Source: JALORV01 sp963724365 (GTDB taxonomy: Bacteria; Pseudomonadota; Gammaproteobacteria; Burkholderiales; Burkholderiaceae_F). From it: DNA of 64,000 nt. The stretch is taken from positions 186,001 to 250,000 of the forward strand of contig CAVRUR010000003.1 of NCBI GenBank assembly GCA_963724365.1, given 5' to 3'. The notes under the pieces are model-generated. The model had not been told where the DNA came from. It did not search any database and saw only the letters and a list, made by a program, of their open reading frames with translations. The position numbers were made by a program, and so were the translations under genes. The stretch's first letter is position 1; the number at the start of each line of letters is the position of its first letter. Below are positions 26,153 through 35,010 of the stretch, piece by piece.

Positions 26153-26686
26153 GTGCCGCGGAATCAGGCTGTCGCAGCCGAGCTTGAGTGCGGGCTGCAA
26201 TGGCCACAGGCCCCACTAGGCACGCGCGCAGCGTCTGGTGCCCCGTCCATTGGAACGGCGCACCTTTCGCTAAGAATCGACTTCCCCGGCGGACGCTCGG
26301 CCCTCGGCAAGGTCGAACTGCTCGAGCACATCGCTCGCGAGCGCCGATCTCGGCCGCCGGGCCGATGGAGATGTCCTACAAGCGTGCCTGGGAACTCGTG
26401 CGACACGATGAACCACATGTTCCGCGAACCGGTGGTCGTCACCCTGCCAGGTCGCAATACGGCCGGCGCCTCCGAGGTCACAGTGTTCGGCCAGCGCATC
26501 GTGGCGCTCTATCGCGCCGCCGAACGTCGGGCCGGCAGCGCTGCCCAGGCTGCCCTTGCGGAACTCAGCGCGGCGACCCGGCCGACCCGCGTTCGCCACC
26601 AGCGAGGCCTCCGAAGGCCGCTGATCGCGCTGTTCCGTCCTGATCCCATGACAGAGACAAGCATTCGCCGGGAACGACCCACGTGA
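26153..26686 (+). CDS. ModE-like molybdate-responsive regulator, frame broken twice
   Basis: Remnant or frame-broken N-terminal ModE domain: LRIDFPGGRSALGKVELLEHIA in one frame, ISAAGPMEMSYKRAWELV after a shift near 26340, then TMNHMFREPVVVTLPGRNTAGASEVTVFGQRIVALYRAAE after a second shift near 26402. This is the LysR-like winged-helix region of molybdate regulators (SAAGxxxxMSYxRAWEL; REPVV; TxxG). The start is uncertain (GTG 26153 gives an untypical 35-residue extension). It lacks the C-terminal MOP/TOBE domains, as single-domain ModE versions do. It converges on and overlaps the 3' end of modC, so it is probably the local regulator of modABC. Confidence 0.7.
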   Translation: MPRNQAVAAELECGLQWPQAPLGTRAASGAPSIGTAHLSLRIDFPGGRSALGKVELLEHIARERRSRPPGRWRCPTSVPGNSCDTMNHMFREPVVVTLPGRNTAGASEVTVFGQRIVALYRAAERRAGSAAQAALAELSAATRPTRVRHQRGLRRPLIALFRPDPMTETSIRRERPT

Positions 26687-27518
26687 CGGGCACGCCGTTG
26701 TCGATCCGTTGCTTGTCGAGGACCGGCAGCCGCGGGCCATCGTTCGCGGTGCCCCAGGTCAACAGGCCCAACCTCTCCCCGGGAGCCGCGCGATGAAAGA
26801 TTCCCTCGAAGTGATTGCGCAGGCCGAGCAGTTGAGCAACGCGTGCGTTGCGCGGATGCGCAATGACGTGTGCAGGTGCGCCTGACTGCAGCGAGGCCCC
26901 TGCGTCGAGAATGACGATGCGATCGGCCAGCCTCTGCGCTTCGGCCAGATCGTGGGTCACCAGCACGATCGGCACCGACAGTGTCCGACGTAATGCCGCC
27001 AGTTCAACGTACAGATCCTGGCGCGTCACCTGATCGACGGCCGAAAACGGCTCATCGAGCAGCAGCACCTTTGGCTCGCGCGCCAGCGCCCGCGCGAGTG
27101 CCACACGCTGCTGCTGCCCGCCGGACAACTGCGACGGCCGTCGCCGTGAGTAGCCCTCCAGCCGTACGCTCCGCAGCAGTTGCTCGGCATGTGCATCGGC
27201 GTCGGCATGAGCGCTGGCCAAGGAGACATTGCGCATCGCCGTGAGGTGTGGAAACAGCGCGTAATGCTGGAACACAAGCCCGACACGTCGCTGCTGTGGC
27301 GGACGATCGACGCGCTGGCCGATATCCAGCCAAACGTCGTCACCGACGGCTATCCGTCCGTCTGCACAGCGCGCCAGTCCGGCAATCGTGCGCAGGATCG
27401 TCGTCTTGCCGCTGCCGGACGGCCCAACGAGCGCGACCAATTCACCGGCCTCGCACGTGAATTCGGCATCGAGGGAAATCGGCGCCGACTGCTGCAGTCG
27501 AACCGAGATCGCCGGCAT
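26565..27518 (-). CDS. modC: molybdate ABC transporter ATP-binding protein
   Basis: 317-residue ABC ATPase. Walker A GPSGSGKTT, Q-loop VFQHYALFPHLTA, signature LSGGQQQRVALARAL, Walker B VLLLDEPFSAVD and H-loop LVTHD are all present. DAHAEQLLRSVRLEGYSRRRPSQ and a C-terminal regulatory segment (GLRNHFEGIFHRAAPG) match ModC-type proteins. The start ATG overlaps the modB stop by one base, showing a modA-modB-modC operon on this strand. The 3' ~120 bp overlap the convergent ModE-like gene; the true C-terminus could be altered by an indel there. Confidence 0.84.
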   Translation of the reverse strand: MPAISVRLQQSAPISLDAEFTCEAGELVALVGPSGSGKTTILRTIAGLARCADGRIAVGDDVWLDIGQRVDRPPQQRRVGLVFQHYALFPHLTAMRNVSLASAHADADAHAEQLLRSVRLEGYSRRRPSQLSGGQQQRVALARALAREPKVLLLDEPFSAVDQVTRQDLYVELAALRRTLSVPIVLVTHDLAEAQRLADRIVILDAGASLQSGAPAHVIAHPRNARVAQLLGLRNHFEGIFHRAAPGERLGLLTWGTANDGPRLPVLDKQRIDNGVPVTWVVPGECLSLSWDQDGTARSAAFGGLAGGERGSAGSPR

Positions 27519-28196
27519 CAGCGCTCCAGCAGCGCACGCTTGCTGCGCTGTCCGGTCGCGAAGACGATCGATAGCGCCACCAGCGTGAACGCCACCAGCA
27601 GCAGCGACATCACGTTCGCGCCCGCGTCGTCGAACGCTTGCACGCGGCCATAGATGGCGATCGACAGCGTCCGGGTCTCGCCGGCAATGCTGCCTCCGAC
27701 CATCAGCACCACGCCAAATTCACCCAGGGTGTGCGCGAAGGTCAACGCGATCCCGCCGACGATCCCTGGCCAAGCGCAGCGGCAGTTCGATGCGCCAGAG
27801 CGTCTGCCATCGTCGCTCAGGCCTAGAGACCCACGCCGCCTCCCGCAGACTGTTAGCGGATTGCTGCGAACGCACGCTGCACCGGCTACACCATGAAGGG
27901 CAGGTTGACCAGCAGGCTCGCCGCCAGCAGACCCTCGAAGGTGAATACCAGGCGCAATCCGGTCCACTGGTCGAGCCAGCCCGATCGGCGAGGCTCCGCC
28001 GAAGACCAGCAACAGGTAGAAGCCGACCACCGTCGGCGGCAGCAGCAGCGGCAGCATCAGTGCCGCTTCGATCAGCGACTTCGAACCGCCCCTCATCGAT
28101 CGCGAGCGCGGCGACCGAGCCAAAGCGCAAGGGCAGCAGCAGCACACAGGTGGCGGTCGCCAGCCACAGCGAAACCCGTGTCGCAGTCCAGTCCAC
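27518..28196 (-). CDS. modB: molybdate ABC transporter permease, several frameshifts
   Basis: Inner-membrane permease of the CysTW/ModB type. Recognisable pieces in order are DWTATRVSLWLATATCVLLLPL (frame 1), LIEAALMLPLLLPPTVVGFYLLLVFGG with the ModB LPPTVVG motif (frame 2), a hydrophobic segment NLPFMV, SLREAAW and QTLWRIELPL (frame 1 again), then PGIVGGIALTFAHTLGEFGVVLMVGG (the EAA-loop end). At least four indels and a TAG in place of an expected Gln codon are needed to join them, so this may be a pseudogene or simply a badly resolved stretch. Start GTG 28196; modC follows with a one-base overlap. Confidence 0.75.
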
Positions 28197-28984
28197 TCAT
28201 TCCCCAGGCAGCACGAAGCCGTGTTTCGCAAGGATCGCACGGGCAGCCGGCTCCTGCAGGTACTTGTAGAACTCGCGGTCGTTTCACGCGCCCGCGGTCA
28301 GCACCATCCACTGCAGGAGCGGCTGGTGCAGCGACTCCGGTAGCAGCACGTGGTCGCCCTGGCGTGCCAGTTGCGGTGCCATGCCAGCGACAGGGCGATG
28401 ATGCCCCCTCTGCGAACGGCTGCGTCGTCTCGTGACGAACTGCGCGGTCTGCGCGATTTTTCACCCAGCACGAGCTTTGGCTGCACGAGGCCCGATTGAG
28501 CGAACGCAAGGCGCCAGTTCGTCGGCGGCACGTGCGCGTACGGCCCATCGGGGTTGGCGATCGCCACCCTGCGGCCGTCACCGACCAGCCCGCCAGTAAG
28601 CCCGTTCAGTTCCGTCGAGACGAGCTTCGACCCCAGGAGCACGTACAGCACGTTGCGACCAGCCTCGTACAACTGCCCGGTCGCGAGTCAGGTTGCGCAT
28701 CTGCAGGAATCCACCCAGTGCTCGTCGGCACTTGAGACAACTCGAATGGCGCACCCTGCTGGATCTGGCGCGCGAGGTTGCTGGACGAGCCGAACGTTCA
28801 GTTTCACTTTGCGCGCGGTGTCGGCCTGAATCGCGCCCCGATCTCCGCGAACGCGATCTGCAGACTCGCTGCTGCGACGATCGGGGGCTTGTCCTGCGCG
28901 CGCCGTTCGAGGCCACACGGCGAAGACCGAACGCGCACAAGTGCGCGAGGCGATTCTCAAGTCGAAGTGTCGATTCCGCATCAA
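28197..28984 (-). CDS. modA: molybdate-binding periplasmic protein, many frameshifts
   Basis: ModA-like solute-binding protein read across several frames. Pieces in order are an AxxRCxx-like export region, SADEHWVDS (the molybdate-site Asp-Glu-His-like SADxxxMD segment), YEAGRNVLYVLLGSKL, GDGRRVAIANPDGPYAHVPP (the conserved GxxxIANPxxAPYG region), GIIALSLA and the C-terminal AILAKHGFVLPGE ending at 28197. The family's usual order and length (~255 residues) are kept. At least six single-base indels are required; start about 28984 is a guess. This is the most damaged gene in the window. Confidence 0.65.
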
Positions 28985-29048
28985 GTGGACCTATGGATCG
29001 GATCGGAACTCGCGCAACGTCCGCAGGGGTGGCAAGCCGCCAGTCGGG

Positions 29049-31767
29049 TCAGTGCGCCTGGTCCCAGTTGTCGCCGACACCGAGTCGACCAGCAACGGAA
29101 CGCGCAGCTCGGCAACGCCCGCCATCAGCGCCGGGATGCGCTCGCGCACCAGCTCGACCTCGGCGTCCGGCACTTCGAGCACGAGTTCGTCGTGGACCTG
29201 CATCACCATGCGGGTGCCCAACGAATTCGACTCGATCCACTGTGCGACCGCGATCATCGCCAGCTTGATCAGGTCCGCCGCCGTGCCCTGCATCGGCGCG
29301 TTGATCGCCGCGCGCTCGGCGCCGCCGCGGCGCGGGCCGTTGGGCGAGTTGATCTCGGGCAGCCACAGCCGGCGGCCAAATACGGTTTCGACATACCCCT
29401 GGCGCTTGGCCAACGCGCGCGTCGATTCCATGTACTTCGCCACGCCCGGATAGCGCATGAAGTACCGGTCGATATAGCTTCGTGCCGCGTCGCGCTCGAT
29501 GCCGAGGTTGGACGCGAGCCCGAAGGCACTCATCCCGTAGATCAGGCCGAAATTGATGACCTTGGCATAGCGGCGCTGTTCACTCGTCACGTCACCGACG
29601 GGTACCCCGAAAACCTCGGAAGCCGTCGCGCGATGGATGTCCTCGCCGCGCGAGAACGCGTCGAGCAACCCGGAATCTTCCGAGATGTGCGCCATGATGC
29701 GCAGCTCGATCTGCGAGTAGTCCGCCGACACGATGCGATGTCCCGGCGGCGCGATGAAGGCTTCGCGGATGCGTCGACCCTCGGCCGTGCGAATCGGGAT
29801 GTTCTGCAGGTTCGGGTCAGACGACGACAGCCGCCCGGTCACCGCGATCGCCTGTCCATACGTGGTGTGCACGCGGCCGTGCGCGTCGGCACTCAGCGGC
29901 AGCTTGTCGCAGTACGTCGACTTGAGCTTGGACAGTCCGCGGTGTTCGAGCAGCAGCTTCGGCAGCGGGTAATCCTCGGCGAGCTTTTCGAGCACTTCCT
30001 CGTCGGTCGACGGTGCACCGCTCGCGGTCTTCTTCACCACCGGCAGCTTCAGCTGGCCGAACAGGATCTCGCCGATCTGCTTGGGGCTGCCGAGGTTGAA
30101 CGGCTGGCCGGCCAGTTCGATCGCCTCGCGCTCGAGCTCGGCGATGCGCTGTGCCAGTTGCCGGCTCTGAGCCTCCAGCTTCTCGCGATCGATCAGCACG
30201 CCGGTGCGCTCCATTCCGAACAGCACCTGCGCCACCGGCAGCTCGATGCCTTCATAGACAGCGCGCAGCCTTTCGTTCGGCTCGATGTGAGGCCACATGG
30301 AGTGATGCAGCGCCAGCGTGACTTCGGCATCCTCGGCCGCGTACTCCGTCGCACGGTCCAGCGCCACTTCGTCGAAACGCAGCTGGTTCGCCCCCTTGCC
30401 GCAGACTTCGGCAAAGGTGATGGTCCGGCGACCGAGGTGACGCTCGGCCAGGGAGTCCATGTCGTGACTGCGATGGGCCTCGAGCACGTAGGACTCGAGC
30501 AGCGTGTCGTGGGCGACGCCGGCCAGCCGAATGCCGTGGTTGGCGAAGACATGCATGTCGTACTTCAGGTGCTGGCCGACCTTGCGATGATGCGGACTCT
30601 CGAGCCAGGGCCGCAGTGCGGCGAGCGTCTCGTCGAACGGCAGTTGCTCGGGCACGCCGGCATAGCGGTGCGCGAGCGGGATGTAGCAGCCCCTTGAGCG
30701 GTTCCACCGACAGCGAAATCCCGACCAGGCGCGCGGCCATCGGATCGAGCGCGGTCGTCTCGGTGTCGACACAGGTCAGCTCGGCCGCACCGATACGCTG
30801 GAGCCAGGCATCGAGCTCGGCGCGCGTCGTGACCATCTCGTACTCGGGCCGCACCTCCGGATCCTGTGGCGGTCGCCCGCTCGCCGCATCGCTCGGGTCG
30901 GCGGCCGGGTCTTGCGCGGACAACTCGCGCAGCCAGGACTTGAACTCGTAGCGCTCGAACAACTGGCGCAGCCGTTCCGCGTCCTCGTTCCCGACCGCGA
31001 GCGCGTTGATCGACGGCACATGCGGCGTCAGGTCGCAATCGGTCTTGATCGTCACCAGCGCGCGGCCGGTCGGCAGCCAGGGCAGCGCCTTGCGCAGGTT
31101 CTCGCCGACCGCACCCCCGACCTCGCCGGCCCGCTCGACCAGTGCATCGAGCGAACCGTAACTTTGAAGCCACTTTGCCGCGGTCTTCGGCCCGACCTTG
31201 TCCACGCCCGGCACGTTGTCGACGCTGTCGCCGACCAGCGTGAGGTAGTCGACGATGCGCGCCGGCGGCACGCCGAACTTGGCTTCGACCCCGGCCGGAT
31301 CGAGCGTTTCGCCGCTCATCGTGTTCACCAGCGTCGTGTGCTCGTTGACGAGCTGAGCGAGATCCTTGTCGCCGGTCGAGATCACGGTGCGCAGGCCATG
31401 CTCGCCGGCGTAGCGCGCCAGCGTGCCGATCACATCGTCGGCCTCGATACCCTCGATTTCGATGACCGGCCAGCCCAGCGCCCGCACCGCGGCATGGATC
31501 GGTTCGATCTGTGCCACCAGATCCTCCGGCATGGCGGCACGATTGGCCTTGTATTCGGCGTAAAGGTCGTCGCGAAACGTCTTACCCTTGGCATCGAAGA
31601 CGCACGCCAGGTAGTCGGCCGCGACCTGCTGGCGTAGCGTGCGCAGCATCGAGATGAAGCCGCGCAGCGCGCCCGTCGGCTCGCCCGCCGCCGTGCGCAG
31701 GTCGGGCAAGCGCGTGGAAGGCGCGGTACAGATAGCTCGATCCGTCGAGCAGCAGCAACGTTTTCAT
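29049..31767 (-). CDS. polA: DNA polymerase I, three frameshifts
   Basis: ~905-residue polymerase I with all three domains. The 5'-nuclease domain starts at MKTLLLLDGSSYLYRAFHAL (31767); a shift near 31706 joins it to DLRTAAGEPTGALRGF. A proofreading domain keeps DTETTALDPM (DxE intact) and a shift near 30690 leads on to HLKYDMHVFANHGI and AAEDAEVTLALH. Polymerase motifs are TGRLSSSDPNLQNIP, SADYSQIELRIMAH, RRYAKVINFGLIYGMS and MQVHDELVLEVP. A third shift near 29080 gives the usual GDNWDQAH end at 29049. These breaks in an intact-looking gene support sequence errors. Confidence 0.93.
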
Positions 31768-31782
31768 AGAGGATGCAGGACC

Positions 31783-32520
31783 ATGCTCGACCACCGCAAG
31801 AACATACCCAGCCTGCGCGCAGTCACGATGCCCGAGCGCGCCACCAGCCAGAAGGCACGGGAGTCATGGCAGCTGTGGGGCATTATTTCAGAGTTCGTCG
31901 AGGCGACCGAGCGGCTGTCAGAGATCCGCCCCGCCGTCTCGATCTTCGGCAGCGCGCGCAGCCAGCCAGGCACCCCGCACTACGAACTGACAGTCGAGAT
32001 CGCGCGCAAGCTGTCGGACGCCGGCTTCGCCGTGATCAGCGGCGGTGGTCCGGGCATTATGGAAGCGGCCAACAAGGGCGCCTTCGAAGGCGCATCGCCG
32101 TCGGTCGGACTGAACATCGAGCTTCCATTTGAGCAGTCGGGTAATCCGTACCAGGACATCTCGCTGCGCTTCCGCCATTTTTTCGCGCGCAAGGTCGCGT
32201 TCGTCAAGTACGCGGCCGCCTATGTCGTGATGCCCGGCGGATTCGGCACGCTCGACGAGCTGAGCGAAGCCCTGACGCTGATGCAGACCGGCAAGGGCAA
32301 GAAGATGCCGGTGGTGCTGGTGGGTTCCGCATTCTGGAGCGGCTTGCTGCAGTGGATGCGCAGCACACTGGCGACCGAAGGCATGATCAGCGAGTCGGAC
32401 CTCGAGATGATGCGTGTGGTCGACGACAGCGATGCCGTCGTCAGTGCACTCTTTGACTTCTACGATGCGCGTGGTTTCGAGCAGAGCGCGACCGAGCGCG
32501 AACAATTGCTGTATCTGTGA
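31783..32520 (+). CDS. LOG-family nucleotide phosphoribohydrolase
   Basis: 245-residue LOG/YgdH-like protein. It contains the Rossmann GSARSQPGTPHY region, SGGGPGIMEAANKGAFEGA and the catalytic PGGFGTLDELSEALTLMQTGK (PGGxGTxxE). Such enzymes hydrolyse nucleotide 5'-monophosphates (cytokinin riboside 5'-monophosphate phosphoribohydrolase or purine nucleotide nucleosidase activity). ATG 31783 is preferred; it is 16 bp from the divergent polA start, so the promoters must overlap coding sequence. The N-terminal extension before ISEFVEATERLSE is typical of proteobacterial long-type LOG proteins. Confidence 0.87.
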   Translation: MLDHRKNIPSLRAVTMPERATSQKARESWQLWGIISEFVEATERLSEIRPAVSIFGSARSQPGTPHYELTVEIARKLSDAGFAVISGGGPGIMEAANKGAFEGASPSVGLNIELPFEQSGNPYQDISLRFRHFFARKVAFVKYAAAYVVMPGGFGTLDELSEALTLMQTGKGKKMPVVLVGSAFWSGLLQWMRSTLATEGMISESDLEMMRVVDDSDAVVSALFDFYDARGFEQSATEREQLLYL

Positions 32521-32570
32521 GCGCGCACAATGATTGACGCAAGCAGGGCGGTTCGCCGCACAGGCCCGGT

Positions 32571-32576
32571 TAGAAT
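32571..32576 (+). promoter_or_regulatory. possible -10 element, near-leaderless start
   Basis: TAGAAT ends 7 bp before the ATG at 32584, so a transcript from it would start at or next to the start codon. No convincing -35 is seen at 17 bp spacing. Confidence 0.4.
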
Positions 32577-32583
32577 CATTCCC

Positions 32584-33141
32584 ATGCGACATACGGATCC
32601 TGAGCGCCCGATCGGGCGCAGGCCACTGACCCTCGTGGTGATCGCACTGGCGATCGGCGTCGCGCTGCCTGCCATGGTTCTGGCGCAGGCGGCGCCCGCC
32701 GCGCCGTCGGCTGTGCGACCGACTCAGGCCACATCAGACGGCGGCACGCCGGCAAGCAAGCCAGGTCCGCGGACCCGCATCGAGCTGCCCCCCGCGGAGC
32801 GGCAGGCGCTTGAAAGCGGCAAGTCCGAGAACCGCCCGACGACGCCCACCCGGAACGAACTGCTTCCCAACACGGACGACGCCAGCACCACGATCATCGA
32901 CGAGCCCGCGAACGTGATCGAGCAGATCAGGACCTCCAATCGCATCACCGAAATCCGGGTGACGCCCGCCATGACCGGCCATACCTACATCATGACCAAC
33001 CGCGAGGGCCGGCAGCCGACCACGGCGACCGACACGACATCCGGACTGTCCGTGCCGAAGTTCTTCACGTTCGAATTCGGCCGGCAGACGGAACGCCCGG
33101 CCGCAGCGCTGCCCCCGCCCCCTTCTTCCACTCCGCGTTAG
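32584..33141 (+). CDS. exported DUF2782-like protein upstream of thrB
   Basis: 185-residue exported protein. There is a hydrophobic signal (LVVIALAIGVALPAMVLA), then a Pro/Thr-rich disordered stretch and a conserved C-terminal core (NVIEQIRTSNRITEIRVTPAMTGHTYIMTNREGRQP) resembling DUF2782 proteins, which have an RxxxEYRVNGxLYxxxVxP pattern. The position between polA and thrB, common for DUF2782 genes in Betaproteobacteria, supports the call. The function is unknown. ATG 32584 is 18 codons inside a longer frame and gives a better signal peptide. Confidence 0.62.
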   Translation: MRHTDPERPIGRRPLTLVVIALAIGVALPAMVLAQAAPAAPSAVRPTQATSDGGTPASKPGPRTRIELPPAERQALESGKSENRPTTPTRNELLPNTDDASTTIIDEPANVIEQIRTSNRITEIRVTPAMTGHTYIMTNREGRQPTTATDTTSGLSVPKFFTFEFGRQTERPAAALPPPPSSTPR

Positions 33142-33158
33142 TCCACCGGCCCGACCCG

Positions 33159-34139
33159 ATGGCCGTTTTCACCGCGCTTACTCGCGCCGAAGCCGCGAGC
33201 TTCCTGACGCAGTTCTCCATCGGCGAACTGACCGAGCTGCAGGGCATTGCCTCGGGAATCGAGAACACGAACTTCTTCCTGACAACAACGCAAGCGCGCT
33301 ACGTGCTGACGATCTTCGAGCGCCTGACGTTCAAGCAGCTGCCGTTCTACCTCGAACTGATGCAGCACCTCGCCCGCCGCGGGCTCCCGGTCCCGGCGCC
33401 GCAGGAAAATCGCAGCGGTGCGCTGCTCTCGGAGATCAAGGGAAAGCCGGCAGCCATCGTGACCCGGCTCGACGGCAAGGCCGTCGTCCAGCCGACGCCG
33501 CGGCACTGTGCGCTCGTGGGCGATGTGCTCGCGCGCATGCACATGGCCGGCGCGGACTTTCCGCTGTTCCAGCCGCATCTGCGCGGCATCGGATGGTGGA
33601 AGGATTCGGTGCCCAAGCTCGAGCCGCACATTCCCGACGATGTGTTCCATCGACTGGCCGACGAACTCATCTACCAGGATTCGTTCTTCCGCAGCGCCCG
33701 CTTCGAGCGATTGCCCGCCGGCCCGATCCACGCGGACCTGTTTCGCGACAACGTGCTGATCGTGCCGACGCCGACCGGCGATGCGATCGGCGGCCTGATC
33801 GACTTCTACTTCGCCGGTTGCTCGATCTGGCTTTTCGATCTCGCGGTCACGATGAACGACTGGTGCATCGACCTGGCGACCGGCGCGTTCGACGCGGCGC
33901 GCGCGCAGGCGATGATCGACGCCTATCACGCGGCGCGACCGCTGACCGAAGAAGAGCACGAGTGCTGGCGCACGGTGCTGCGTGCGGCGGCCCTGCGCTT
34001 CTGGATCTCGCGCCTGTACGACTATTATCTGCCGCGCCCGGCCGAAGTGCTGACGCCGCACGATCCGACCCACTTCGAACGCATCCTCGCGCACCGCATC
34101 GCCGATGCCACGTTGCCGTGGGCCTCGGCCGCCGCGTGA
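33159..34139 (+). CDS. thrB: homoserine kinase (ThrB2, choline-kinase fold)
   Basis: 326-residue homoserine kinase of the aminoglycoside/choline-kinase-like type. N-terminal GIENTNFFLTTTQARYVLTIFE binds ATP; PIHADLFRDNVL (HxDxxxxN catalytic loop) and LIDFYFAG (DFG-like metal site) are visible; the length is normal. The reaction is ATP-dependent phosphorylation of homoserine, the step before threonine synthase. The start ATG 33159 follows the DUF2782-like gene by 17 bp. It is unrelated to the GHMP-type ThrB of Escherichia coli. Confidence 0.9.
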   Translation: MAVFTALTRAEAASFLTQFSIGELTELQGIASGIENTNFFLTTTQARYVLTIFERLTFKQLPFYLELMQHLARRGLPVPAPQENRSGALLSEIKGKPAAIVTRLDGKAVVQPTPRHCALVGDVLARMHMAGADFPLFQPHLRGIGWWKDSVPKLEPHIPDDVFHRLADELIYQDSFFRSARFERLPAGPIHADLFRDNVLIVPTPTGDAIGGLIDFYFAGCSIWLFDLAVTMNDWCIDLATGAFDAARAQAMIDAYHAARPLTEEEHECWRTVLRAAALRFWISRLYDYYLPRPAEVLTPHDPTHFERILAHRIADATLPWASAAA

Positions 34140-34150
34140 TGACGCGCCGA

Positions 34151-34156
34151 TAGAAT
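34151..34156 (+). promoter_or_regulatory. possible -10 element, near-leaderless start
   Basis: TAGAAT lies 7 bp before the ATG at 34164, the same spacing as at 32571. Both promoters share TAGAATC and a CCCATGC context around the start codon. Confidence 0.4.
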
Positions 34157-34163
34157 CCAGCCC

Positions 34164-34958
34164 ATGCAAGTCAGAACGCTGCCGGCGGCTGCCGGATGGG
34201 CCTGGTTGCGCGAAGGACTGGCCCTGTACAGGCGCCAGGCGTTCGCGTTCACCGCGCTCGTCATCATTTACTCGATGGCGCTGATGCTGATCGCCAGCGT
34301 GCCGGTCGTCGGCCTGGCACTGGCCGCCGCGCTGGTGCCGTTCGGGACGCTCGGCATCACGGCGGCCGGGCGCGACGCCGAGCGCAACATCATGCCGCTG
34401 CCATCGCTGCTGATCGATGGCTTCAAGGGGGCACAGCGCAACGCGCTGCTGCGACTGGGCGCCGTCCATGCCGGGCTGGTCGTACTGCTCGTCGGGGTGA
34501 CGACTCTCTTCGCGCGCGACGAACTGGCCAACTGGCAAGTCGTCGAGGGCCAGGTGGACCCGGCCTCGATCGCGGGCAATGTCCCCTGGGACGCCATCGG
34601 GGTGGCGACGCTCGTGTACACGCCGATCCTGATGCTGACCTGGTTTGCGCCGCAGCTCGTGGCCTGGCACCGTTACGCGGTCGGCAAGGCGCTGTTCTTC
34701 TCGCTGTTTGCGTGCTGGCGCAATCGCTGGCCGTTTCTCGTGCTGACGGTGGCACTCGGTGCGTTGATCATCGCCGTTTCGTGGATTGCATCGCTGCTGA
34801 TGAACCTGTTCGGCGTCTCGCCGCAACTCGGATCGATGCTGCTCGCGCCGATCGCCCTGCTGCTGACGAGCGTGGCCTACTCGACCCAGTACCCGATCTA
34901 CCGCGCGGTGCTCGAGCCACCATCGGTGCTGACAAGCCCGCCGGCAACGACGACCTAG
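34164..34958 (+). CDS. BPSS1780-family membrane protein
   Basis: 264-residue polytopic membrane protein starting with MQVRTLPAAAGWAWLREGLALYRRQ, the typical start of BPSS1780 proteins. About six hydrophobic helices follow, including ALVIIYSMALMLIASVPVVG and LVVLLVGVTTLF, with a Lys/Arg-rich loop between. A WFAPQLVAWHR stretch precedes the later helices. The function is unknown; its recurrent position beside thrB and uvrD in Burkholderiales suggests a conserved envelope role. Confidence 0.82.
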   Translation: MQVRTLPAAAGWAWLREGLALYRRQAFAFTALVIIYSMALMLIASVPVVGLALAAALVPFGTLGITAAGRDAERNIMPLPSLLIDGFKGAQRNALLRLGAVHAGLVVLLVGVTTLFARDELANWQVVEGQVDPASIAGNVPWDAIGVATLVYTPILMLTWFAPQLVAWHRYAVGKALFFSLFACWRNRWPFLVLTVALGALIIAVSWIASLLMNLFGVSPQLGSMLLAPIALLLTSVAYSTQYPIYRAVLEPPSVLTSPPATTT

Positions 34959-35010
34959 CGCCCCGGATGATCGCGCGCCGAACGCGTCGCGTATGTGAGC
35001 GGCGAATAGC

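Noticed and set aside
28197..28984. modA as a definite pseudogene
   Set aside because: The damage matches the error style of essential genes in the same window, so inactivation cannot be separated from poor consensus quality.
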